In this document: positions 25,801 to 37,100 of the stretch, one piece after another
Layout: each line of letters begins with the position of its first letter
Position numbering within the stretch: position 1 is the stretch's first letter
DNA from: Guillardia theta CCMP2712
Lineage: Eukaryota; Cryptophyceae; Pyrenomonadales; Geminigeraceae
Direction: 5' to 3'
Length of the DNA: 64,000 nt
NCBI RefSeq assembly: GCF_000315625.1
Contig: NW_005434640.1
Coordinates: forward strand, 338,528 to 402,527
Translations under genes and position numbers: made by a program
Notes under the pieces: generated by a model
Seen by the model: the letters and a program-made list of their open reading frames with translations, nothing else
Databases searched by the model: none
Told to the model about the DNA's origin: nothing

Positions 25801-28800
25801 TCGGCGTTGGCATATTCCTTGAGTAAAACTCCTAAATGGTAAAGATCGTCACCTTTCAAATGTTTCAGAATTTCATCTGTGACAAAGGTCTTGAAGTCTT
25901 CAATCAAATTCAATTCTGAACAAACACCACAGCTCTTGATCAAGAGCTTGGCTAATATCTTCTCGGATTCTCTTCTCTTCGCTGAGATCTTTGCAGAATT
26001 TTCCAAGCTCTTTCTGAAATGCTGTATGATATCGGTTATTCGCTGTTGGGCTTCGGTGACAAATCTCTGCTTGGGTTCCTCTATCTCTGGGAACTTGAGC
26101 TTTAAAGTAGAAAAGACTTTGCAGAAATGTCTGAGTTCATTGAATTCCAGAAACCTTTCGTCTTTGATGTCACGATGAATTTCTTCTTTGACGTCTTCAA
26201 TTTTTTTGCTGATCCAGTCCTTTACACACTTCCTCAGTCCATCAAGCTCCAGGTGTATGTTATGTTCTTTGAGGCGGACTTGAAGAAACTCTAACATGCT
26301 GAAACGATCTACCAGCGGAAGAAGCTTGTTGCCTGATATGAAATCTTCGATAATCTGCGGGGATTGCAAAGACTGAAGGTGAGGCTGCAGATGTAAGATA
26401 CAATCACGATACAGATCTGACATTGCCCCTTGAGTATCTCTGAGCTGCTCGATAGCATGGACAAGCTCCTCCTGATCGTTGCGGTTGTGGTTTGCGAGAC
26501 CACCTACAAGCATACTGATTCTCTGCACGAGCCGTTGCATCGCCTCCCTTTCGCATTGTTTCTTCGCTCTTTCTTGCATCCTGCCAACTGCAAGTTGCAG
26601 CTCCTGGATCCTTGAATCGAACATGCATGGCCAATTCTCCTTACAATGTTCCAGGTTGTGACGGATTCTAGAGATGGTGTTGTTATCAATACCGACACTC
26701 GCGAGCTTATCAATGCAATCAACGTCGAACGTGAATTCGCAGAGGAGCTCACGATGTTGTTTCTCCATGTCAGAATCCTCAATCTCTTTGATCAAGAGTC
26801 TAAAGTCTTGCTCGGCTTTTTCTTGCTGACGGAGCACAGTGGTCTGAAAACGTTGAATGTCATCTTTGATCTTTGAGACCATGTTCTCCCTCATTTTATC
26901 AAATTCGTCGATGACTTTGCCTGTCGGCACTTGTGCAAGCTTTTTTAATTCTTTCTTGCACTCGGCATACACCGCAGACGTCTTGTGATGTAGGAGTTGT
27001 TCAAGATAGTCATCGCCTGATCTCAGGATCTCACGAGCAATGTTTCCCTTGTCCTTCTGAAATTCTTGTTCAAAATTCTTCAGCTCCTGCTGCATTTTGC
27101 ATCGAATTTCTTGAATCTTGGAATTTGCTGTCAAATTCTGCAAGAATTCGTTGACCTCTTCAAAGATGTCGTCGTATAGTTGAGAGTCTTTGGATTTGAG
27201 TCCTTGTAGTAATTCCCTCAGTTGACTGACGGGAGTTTGAGAAAAGCCATATTGCTTCAAGCAGCTCAAATCTCCAAGCCTTGGTGGATTGCTAAGAATA
27301 TAAGCAAAACGGTCTGCAACAATTTCAGACTGAGAGGATTTCAGCCTTTCCATGATTGAGCTAAATTCAAATCTTTGCAGCCTGCGACCACTCTTTTGCT
27401 CTTTCAGAAATGATTCAGCCGCTTCTATCAACTTTGAAGTAAGCTCTGTCTTCAAGCCGGTCAACTTCTTGATCTCAACAGTAATGCCAGGAATATATCT
27501 AAGTTTGTTCAGCGTGCTCATCTTTTGGTCATGCTTGACCACACCTTTGACGAGCTCCTTCTCTACCATTGACTTCTTTGCCATGATCTTTTCAGCCCAT
27601 TCCTGCATGTCTAGCATCATGGTCTCTTTGACTTTTTCATAGCCTTCTGTAATCTTTGAGATGACTTGTTGTGCTGTAGCGCGGGCAAAGAGTTTTTCCA
27701 AGAACTCGTTGATTTCATTCATACTGATGTCGTACTTGGACTTGTCGATCCTCTCAAGCTGATCAAGCAGGCTCATCAGCTCTGTCACAACACTTCCATT
27801 GAAATTGCACTCGCGAAGTTTCTTCAATTCCTTCAAGTCCATGGGATAGTGAAGAATATTGATGATTGCTTCAAACGAAGATTTCACGATCTCTTGAGAA
27901 TCTCGTTTGAGTTTCTCAATATTTGCTGCAACTCGTTCATCTATATCAGCTTTCTGTCTGTTAAGCTTGGCAACACAGCCTTGGGCAACAGAACAGAGAT
28001 CTCTGATCATTGTTTTCTCACGTTGCTTCAAGGATTGCTGTAACGATCTTCCATCCTGCAAATCACTTTTCGTTTCGATAAATTGCCATGATGTACTGTA
28101 CATCGAATCCATGGACATTTTGTTGTGCAAATATTCTGGAAAATTTTCTTCTGGAACAAGAGCGGTCTCTTTTTGGTGGAGATCTTGTTGCTCTGAAGTG
28201 TAGAACTTGTTGTAATACTCCTCCAACCTTTCTTCGATTTTGTTCAGTTTTTGCTTCACCGCCTTCAGATAGATTTTCTTGTAAATTTTCTGTAATTCTC
28301 TGGATTTTTCGTCATGCAGTTCAGGATATTCAGATTGAAATACGGACAGAATTTCCCAAACTCCCAGGGTTTGGAATGCCTTGACCTGCCAATTGAAGAG
28401 TTACTCTAATCATATTTCAGCAATTTTCAGAGAGATTTGACCTGAGGAGTATCTTGGACCTCCAACGTTTTGTCACTGAAGATGTCGAACTCCCTCTCTA
28501 CCACCTGCAAGGCCTCGTCTCGTAGGGCCCTCAGCGCGATGTCAAAGTTTCGAGCTAGAGTGACTTTCCTGCAATCCTCAACTTGCTCTTTGAACAGAGA
28601 GACAATGTTTTGTGAAAACGTCCCAATGATCCCGTCTAGGGGAAGCTGATCGCCAAACAAGAAATACCTCTTGCTTTGCCTCATCGCTTGCAGCTTTTTG
28701 GCCTCCTCCAAGTGATTTGACAAGGTTTGACATTGTGGAAAACTCGAGAATTCATCTAAGAATGTCTCCAATGTAGTATCTGATTCTCGCGGATAGAACT

Positions 28801-30536
28801 TGTTCGGTTGCTTTTGAGCCAAGTCGCAGACATGAGATTTAACTTGCAGGAAACAAGTCTCGAGGTCAAATCTCACCTGGGTCTGCTCTCTTTTCTGCTG
28901 GTTCATTTCCTCTTGTCGTATTTGCGACTCAGATCTCGCAAAACAAGCTCTGAGGCCAGTCAAACCCTCCATTGCACCCTCAAGCTCCTTGGCTTTTTCC
29001 ATAATGATGAGATACTTTCTAAGACAGCGCCTTGCTTTTCTTGAAAAGTCTGTTTTCCATGAGTTGATGGCTAATTCCCACATGTGAAAGATGTCCTTGA
29101 TCTGCTTGGTTATATTGTCCATGCTCTCGTCTATCACTGGAGTCTTGATGACTTGAAAGTTTTTCAGCTTGTCGAGGAGATTCATCACTTCCGCTAGATC
29201 TCCAGCACGCAGAGCCTTGGAGATATCATAGCGAAAGACGAAACCGATTCTTGACAGGAGGTAGATATCGTCTTGGTTCAAAGGAGGTCGGAACACGTCT
29301 TCTCGCACACTGACAGGTGGCATGTTTAACAGCCTGTTGATCAAGGCTTCACGCGACATTCCTTCGGGATGTCGGTTGAGAGGGTCGTAGATCTGAATGA
29401 TGTCTTGGTTTCCATCAAGATGCAACCCCGCATCTTTCATCATATTGACAAGACAGTTCCTAAGAACATGGAGAGGCTTGAGTTCTGAAGCTGCCTTGGT
29501 CACGCAGCATAAGATGCTTTTAATGTCGGCTTGCACCCATCGCTCCTCTCCGAAAAGTTTCAGCAAAACCTTAATCGTGTCCTTGATGATGGATCCTCGA
29601 CTTGAAAACAGTGATTTTGCATCGAGAACCAGGACCATCGCTAGTCCTCCTCCTCTAGACCATGTGAGCAGTTTGCAGAGATTAACAGCGTTGGCAATGT
29701 TCACTTCGGATCCGTTTGTGTCCTCAAAACCAGGAGCATCCCACAACGTGATCGGAATTCCATTGAGAACGATAGGATGCAGCAGCTGCGTTTCTGAGGT
29801 GTTGAACTTGAATCCGATATCAGTGACTGAATCCATCGGCCCGCCTTCGCTTACAGGAACAACACAGAGAGAGCTTCCAGCGTTCATCATATCAATGTGA
29901 GTGTCTTCTTCAGTCACAAGTCTGAGTTGACATCCAGCCAAGCTGTTTGTGAGTGTGCTCTTTCCGCTCCCCGTGACTCCGACAATCACCACATTGCGTT
30001 TTCCCTCCAGCGCGGCCTTGTCAGGGAGGAGGCTTTCAGACAACTGTTGCAAGATGTTAGATATACTCGATCGGATCTTGTCTTCATCTCCAGACAATTT
30101 CATCTCGAGTAGCCCCGATAGTGAGTCAGGTTCTTCACTCTCACTCTCAGAATAGTCTTCCACTGCTTGGCCGAGAGATGGTCTAGACCAGCTGAAAGCT
30201 GAGACGGCATGATCTGATTGTACGGATTCACGCTTGATGATGGAAGCTGCCATGTTGTTTCTCGATGCCCCTTTGTCGTTCTGGCGTTGTGCACTTCTTG
30301 AACATTCTGGACTGGAAACATACAACTCACTTTTCTGTCTCTTGACATGGGTGGTCCTTCTGTGTTCGTGGGATGGGGTATCAGCATATGGTTCTAAAAT
30401 CGATATTCGTGAGTCAACGACATGTCAATTAGAGAGCAAACGTTTACTCACCTTCTTGTCGTCTGTTCTTCTTCAAAGATCTCTTGTCATCATCTGGTTC
30501 GTCTTTGAGAGGCTCATGGCGATCAGCCCATGGCAT
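22889..30536 (-). CDS. GTPase - SecA-like ATPase - von Willebrand A domain fusion protein, 2477 residues
   Basis: Exons complement(join(22889..22957,23003..23122,23178..28385,28442..30393,30452..30536)); all phases agree and all sites are GT-AG. Domains in order: disordered start; GTPase with P-loop GVTGSGKST (residue about 167), DAPG (about 247) and an atypical VTKAAS where N/TKxD is expected (about 326); some 1000 residues of charged helices and coiled coil; a SecA-type core with NTGEGKS (about 1713), EYLSKRD, DEVD (about 1840), GMTGT (about 2019), YGRGTDF (about 2150) and GRTCRQDDPGS (about 2188); then a vWA domain with a complete MIDAS (DQSGS about 2306, GGGTS about 2371, SDG about 2403). 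No signal, transit peptide or membrane segment was seen. The SecA preprotein-crosslinking domain and C-terminal zinc finger were not found. Function unknown; a cytosolic mechano-ATPase acting on proteins or membranes is only inference. Confidence 0.9.
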
Positions 30537-31109
30537 TTCAGAAGGATGCGAACAGCGATGCTGCGGTAAGATGTACGCCAGTGGGGCCGTCAATCTGCTA
30601 GCTAGGGGCTCACTTCGGTGGTACAGTTGGTGACTTGATCGATCTGCTCAGTGGGGGTAGGGTCCATACCAGTGCGTTAAATGGGTAGGTTCTATCGTCT
30701 AGATGATAGGGTAGGGGTACTCATAAACTAGGGACCCGTCGGTCGATACAAGAGTATCACCGGTGATGAGGCAGCTAGGAAATGGTTTTGGTGGGAGCTC
30801 AACTTGTACCGGGGCAGCGGGGCAAGGGCAGTACTACCGTAGCAGGTACTGCAGACTGTACACGGTACTGTTGAGATGTACTAGCCTGCTACTAAGTTGA
30901 AATATCGCTATTCATGATACAGCAACTTAGTGTACTACAATCGGTACCGGCAGTACCGTACCTGGTACCGTACCGTGTCCACTGGGTCCACCATCCTGCG
31001 CGCCCCCCTCAGTCATGCACTGCGAGAAAAGACATCGTCTTGTAATTAGAACCTTCCCACTATATGCCTTTGTCTGCCCTGCTGGCACTAGGAACACAAA
31101 ATCCTGGCA
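30537..31109. other. Divergent intergenic region with adjacent TACCCC and GTACCG blocks
   Basis: Separates the SecA-like fusion gene (-) from Ecm29 (+), so it should hold both promoters. Positions 30650-30745 carry GGGTAGGG/GGTAGGGGTAC words. Positions 30820-30985 carry repeated GTACCG/CGGTAC words, many of them palindromic. Confidence 0.5.
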
Positions 31110-34100
31110 ATGGCGGTAACCACAAACTCGTCTCATGGCAGCGCCTCCTCATCCTCCTTGTCGCCCTCAACCTCCCTCCCCGAATCATCACCCTTCACCC
31201 TCCGTATGTCCTCGTCCTCGTCCTCGTCCGTTTGACTGCCTCTTGTGCACATGCACGTCAACGCAGTGGAATCATGCCCACTTGCGAACTTTGGTTGTGT
31301 TTGAACTTCCCTGTTTCTTCCTGTTTCTTCCTTCTCGGTGGTCTTATCTTATCCCACGAGTTCATGTCTTCCCTTAAACTGTCTCGGTGAAGCTCAAAAC
31401 CCCATGCTGATACCTCATCCAAGGCCGAAAGCGCCGCCAATGCCATTAAATTCCTCGAGTCGTGCACTTGGGCACTTATTGATGGTATTGCGATCTGGAG
31501 CACGAGTTTGTACATCTCATTTGTGCTGGTCCAGCGCGAGAGGATGACCAACTTGCTTCTATCACGGAGAAGGTGAATGTCCTGTTGTGTTCGCACTCTG
31601 CGCCATGCATGAATGCGTGTGCAGATGATATGCCGGGTCCTGTTCCACCTCCGAGCAGAAGCAACAAGACCCAAGGCGCTTGAAGTCGTCAAGAACTTGA
31701 CCAACAGGCTCAAGTCCTCGTCTGTCAAGCTTCCTGTCGCGTCTCTTCTTGAGGTGGAGGAAGACGAGTCCTGTTGGTGACCGTTGATCTCTCACTTACC
31801 AGGTGTTTTCACAACCCGAGTCGTCGGCATACGAAAAGAACATTGCCTTGTTCTTCATCGAGCTCGGCTGGACAGTGAGCCTGCTTCTATGTAAAAGATG
31901 ATTCTAACTTTGATGCTTTGCGTCGCCCTCTCCTGTCCTTGCTGTCAAAAGCGTGCTGATGCCTCCACTCAAGCTCAAATGGTTCTCAAGCTTCTCCCAG
32001 GAATCAGCAAACAGATCGAACAGTGATGCCTAACTTTTATACATCTTCCGGCTCATTCTGTGCAGGCATCAAGTTTTATTTCTACAGATGATCCTATCTG
32101 CCATCGAACTTGTAACGCCCCTTCTTCGGGAGATCAGCTTGTGATTGAGCTCAATGTTCCAGGTTGGAAGCAAAACCGGATCTTCATGGGAGGAGATCAG
32201 CTCAAACGTTGGAAAGGATGATGTTGATGTTTTCCGCAACTTTTTGCTGGATGTTCTCCTGTATCTCCCTATGAAAGCGAGCAAAGAGGCGACGGCAAGC
32301 GATTCCACTCCTGTCGTCGAATGCCCTCCTGGGCTCTCCGAAGGATCTTTGACTTTCATCACGAGCAAAATTCAATCCAAACAGGTGATGATGATGGAAA
32401 ATTGATAGCAACCTCTGAATGCTGCTGGAAGGAGAAGGAAAAGTACTTGATGGATCGCAAGGTTCCAATCCTGCAAGCTCTGCTTCAATTGGTTCCTCTC
32501 GCTGATATGCAGTGATATCTGCTATCCCTGATTTGTCACGCAGGAGAAGATAATTCCGCACGAGAAGATGCTCTCGCTGGCTGTCGTAGCCACGTGCGGT
32601 TCTCACCATGGTAGATTGCCTTTCGCGATGCCTTATGGACACCAACTATTGCATCAGATGTGCGAAGAATGGGTGAGGAGCTACTGCGAGCAAAATCTCA
32701 GAGATCGAACTTTGAAGATCCAGATCTTGTGAAGGTTATTTTTCTTCTCTTCTTCTCTATCTCACCGGGTGCTCACATGACTGCAGGACTTGTACAAACT
32801 TCTGCTAGGGACGAAGAAGTCTGATGCAAAGACGATTGACAGGAAACCTGTGGACGTTCCCACGAGAGTTTCGAGTACTGATTCTGATTACTCTACCCTT
32901 GCCCTCTCTTCGTGCTTGTAACTCCTTGTGCTTTACTCTTGTCTTGTTTCTCAGTCCTGTTGCTCCCACTGCCTTCCGTTGTCAGCCCCATCTCTTCCAT
33001 TCATTCTCTTCTTCGGTCCCTCTGTCCATTCTTTTTTTTCTCTCCTCATTACAAATCACCACGAGACGTTTCTTCGCATAATTGCTCAGCAACTAGCTGA
33101 TCGCTTGTCGTGCAGTTCTTCCCTTCCTCTGCCGATCAGTCCTTGCGGCAAACTCATTCCCTTCAGCTATACAAGTGTAACATAAGGATTGTTTTCATCT
33201 GTTTTGATTTTTCTCAGGCAATTTTCAATGGTTTGTATGGCCAGGACTCAACAGCAAAGTTGAAGCAGGTATCGGAACACAGATAAGGACCAAGTAGAGG
33301 ACTCAACTTGGGTACCCGCAGGCTACGATGCAACTTTGCATCTGGACGATGGCAAAATCAAGAGACGACATCTTTCAGGTAACGGAAACAGTGAGAGTTA
33401 CCGGCCTTTGGATCCAGTTCATGGGATCAATCTGATGTTCTGACGTCTCGTATCTCTTACAGCCGATTGTTCCTGTTTTGCTGTCTGGCCTGACAAAGTT
33501 TCTGACGAGCGTCGTTGGCACGGTGACCTCTCCTCCAAAGTGTTCTCATCTCAATCATCTCATTTCCACTAGGATGCCACAACTGTACAGCTACGAGGAT
33601 ACACGTATTCTGCCATTGGACAGGTTGTGCCTTTCTCCTGGTTTCGTTAAGACTCTGACCTATTCCTCTTCTCTCATCTCGTCCTCGTCCTGTGGCGCTC
33701 TGTACCTATTTGCTTCCTCCCGTGCCTTCTCCAGCTTGCCTCCAGAGCTCCAAAGTTGATCTCAGAAGATGTATCTATTGCTGAAAATCTCTTCCTTGCC
33801 CTTTCCACTGAACCTCCGGTGAGCTGTATGCGTATTCTGTGGCTTGTCTTGATACCGCTGCTCTTGCTGCTCTTGCTGCTCTTGCTGCTCTTGCTGCTCT
33901 TGCTGCTCTTGCTGCTCTTGCTGCTTCTTCTGCTGCTGTTGATCAAGGATCGAGCAGGAGATTCGCGTTTCCGTGCAAGAGGCATTGTCCTTAAGGTCAG
34001 TTCATTTGTCGTTTCCTCCTTGTCCTGAGGCACTTGCAGTGTTAACGCATACAGGAACATTGACGAGCAGAGGAAAGATCGCATAATGCAACTCCTCATC

Positions 34101-37100
34101 CATACCGCTACCAGCGCCACCCATCAGGTAGAAATCATGAGGAATCAGTCTTTCCTCTTCTCTCCCTTCTTCCTACTTCATCCTTGTTTCTCTTTCTCTT
34201 CCCAATCTCAACTCTCTACCCATCCAGGCGCGCTTCTCTGCGGTCTACTGGGCACGCGTTCTCTTCCCATTCCATGACGTGAGAGCGCGGCTGATCTGCT
34301 TGAGCGGGGTCGACGACGCGAAGATCGAGGTGAGGGAAGAAGCCCTCAAGGGAATTCTTCTGGAAAGGAGCGCAGAGCCGAGCCGAACGGCAGAGTCCCT
34401 GATCTCCAGCATCCAAGAAGAGCTCCGTGCGGTGAAGGAGCAGCAGCGTTACCCGACTCTCGAAGAATTCCTTGACTATCTCTTCGAGGACAAGCCGTTC
34501 AAGGTGAGGCCCTGCTGGTCCTTTACCTGTCCCATCCTTGACAAGCAGAGACAGGCATTTGAGTCAACAAGCACAATCGTCAAAGTTTCAGTAGTCTCTT
34601 TCTGCAACCGATGCCTTGTCCATCACTGCAAGCTCAATGGAAGCATGCAAAGATCGGATTATTTGAAACCTTCACAACTTAAGAGCGAAGGAGATAAAGA
34701 TACAATGCAAGACAGTAAGGCAAGTATTTCTTTGTAGCATTTTTATCCTCCGTTCACCCCATGATTCTACCAAACCACGAGGCGACGGTCTTTTGACATC
34801 TCACTTCAGACACGAGCTGCGGAAAGATTCAACTCTATCATCGAGGTTGCCCTCAGCAGTGCGCTTGGCAGTGACCAACGAGGAGCCGTGGGGGAGGCAG
34901 AGAGAGCAAGAGATTGCTTCATTGCGCTCATAGACCTGCTCGCTGCACGGCCAGATGTAGTTGCGAACAAGTATGTTGGAAGACTGCCGTGGCTCGAGGT
35001 AAAAAAATGAGACGATTGTAAGAAGGGACGGGAGAGGAGGAGAATAGAAATTTGCAAAAGTTCCCATTAAGGTGAAAGCAGACGAGAAAAATAGTGAGGG
35101 GCAGACGAGGGGAGGAGGGAGTTCAGGAGGAGGAAGGAGAACGAGGATGGAAAGTTACGTTTACTCCTGGAGCTTCTCACCTTACACAATACTCCTGCAG
35201 TCTTTCGTATTCTGTCATAAGTCGGAGACTCGTGAACTCGCTTCTTCTCTCTATGGTGAATTCGTGGCAAGGTTGAGCCCGTCTGAGGCAGGTGAAAGAG
35301 AACAAGACGGCAGGGAGAGAGCTGACATGATAGGCGACAGAGCAAGTGATGAAGAAGATGCTGACATGTGCTGGCGATGAGAATCCAGTGGACAAGAGGA
35401 TGGGAGCTGTTCTCGTGATCGGATACGCATTGGGCAGGGGTGGAGACAAATTTGTTGAGCAGCTCTCGAAGGACTTTCTGTTTCAAAGTTTGAAATTTCT
35501 CTCCTCTCATTTGAAAGACACGAACCCGCAGGTAGAGTTGTCGTCGTGAATCTTTCGTGTCTTATCAAACTTCATCGTATTCCTCCCCTCCCAATTTGCC
35601 TGCTCCTGCCCCTGCTCCCCTTCCTCCTCCTCCGTATCACCTGGCTGTTTCTCTTCTCCTCTTGTTCCCCTCTGACACAGTCGCCTAACAGATGGTCAGT
35701 ATTATCTGTCGATCCATGTCCGTGATCTTCATGGAGATCAACCTGGCCAGGCTCATGGGCACAGAAGGAGAAGATGTCGACATGTCTGAGGCTTCAAAAA
35801 CAGAAGATGAAAAGTCGAAAGAGTTTTCTATGATGCAGATGATGCGGACTCTGGGCGAGCTGGCGGCGAGGAAAGAGACGAAGGGGAATGAAAACGAAGC
35901 AGCAGCGATTGCACTAGGTTGCATCTGTCTAGCAAGCAGGACGGCAGCGGTCTTGGGTGAGCGATTGAACTCAGCATTGCGTGCGATTAATACATTGCTG
36001 GAAGATTGCTGCCGATCCAGTCTGTACAGCACGACAGACGTCAAACGGTCGGAGGAGTTCCACCTCTGTGTTGGAGAGGCTCTTGCTTGCTGCGGAGGTG
36101 GAAGGAAATTTACTTCGGAGGTCCTTCTCTCTCAGCTCAGGAACCCTCCTGCCTATCAGGTAACGAAGTTGTAACTACCTTCCCAGCTATTCATGACAAC
36201 TCTCTCCTTCTCTCCGTCTCCTTTGTCCTTCAGGATGAGAATGGAGATGCGGAGATACAGATGAAAAGGTGGAAGTCCAGCAACGAAGAGACAGACGTTC
36301 AGCTCCTTCAAGACATCTTGAAGCATCTCTTTCAGAAGGTTCTCTCCGATGGAAAGGCGCATGTAAGCCAATATCCTTCTATGCAACGTCTAGCCTCTTT
36401 CTTCCCTTTTTCTCTTCCTTCCTCCCTTCCTTCCTCTCGTGGTTGCACTTTTTTGATTGGTTGTATCCGTTTCCAGGTCCGCGAAGCAGGAGCTTGTTGG
36501 CTGTTGTGTATATTGCGATATTGTGCAGATCATCCAACAGTTCAACAGCACCTCTCGCAAATCCAACAATCCTTTACCCTCCTTCTACAGGTACAGCATC
36601 TTGTCGAATCGTCTGCAATGCAGAGGCTCATTCCTATCCTTGTGTTGCGATGTTCAAATCGCTGCCCCGACCTCCTCCTCTTGCCGTCGGCGTCACCTCC
36701 TAACATCCTCTCCTCACTTTCCCCTTGGACAGGAGCGATCAGATGTTGTTCAGGAGATCGCGTCGAAGGGACTGGCGCTTTGCTACGACATGTGTACAGA
36801 CGACAAAGTCAAGGACGAGCTTGTCTCGACGCTCGCTAAGACTCTGATGGGAGGGAAGACAGCTCAGAAGCAGGTCGGTCTGCCTCTACAGAGTGTTCTG
36901 AATTGAATTTTATGCTTCTTGGTAGACAAACAACTCGACAGACGATCCGATTTTTGAGGAGGGACAGATCAAGGTACTGTTGAGAGGAAGGGATGTACGA
37001 AGGAGATGAAAGAGTTGACTGCAACAGATTGATGATAAGGCACTGGGAGAAGGAAGGTATCTTCACTTGATGCGTTCTTTCTGTCCACCTTTCTGCCCCT

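Noticed and set aside
23148-28259. Recent transfer of a standard plastid or bacterial secA gene
   Set aside because: The SecA motifs are diverged, lack the crosslinking domain and zinc finger, and are fused in phase to host-type exons with GTPase and vWA domains.
33756-34028. Poly-Leu open frame that looks like a membrane helix
   Set aside because: It is a nonamer repeat in an Ecm29 intron, not a real hydrophobic segment.
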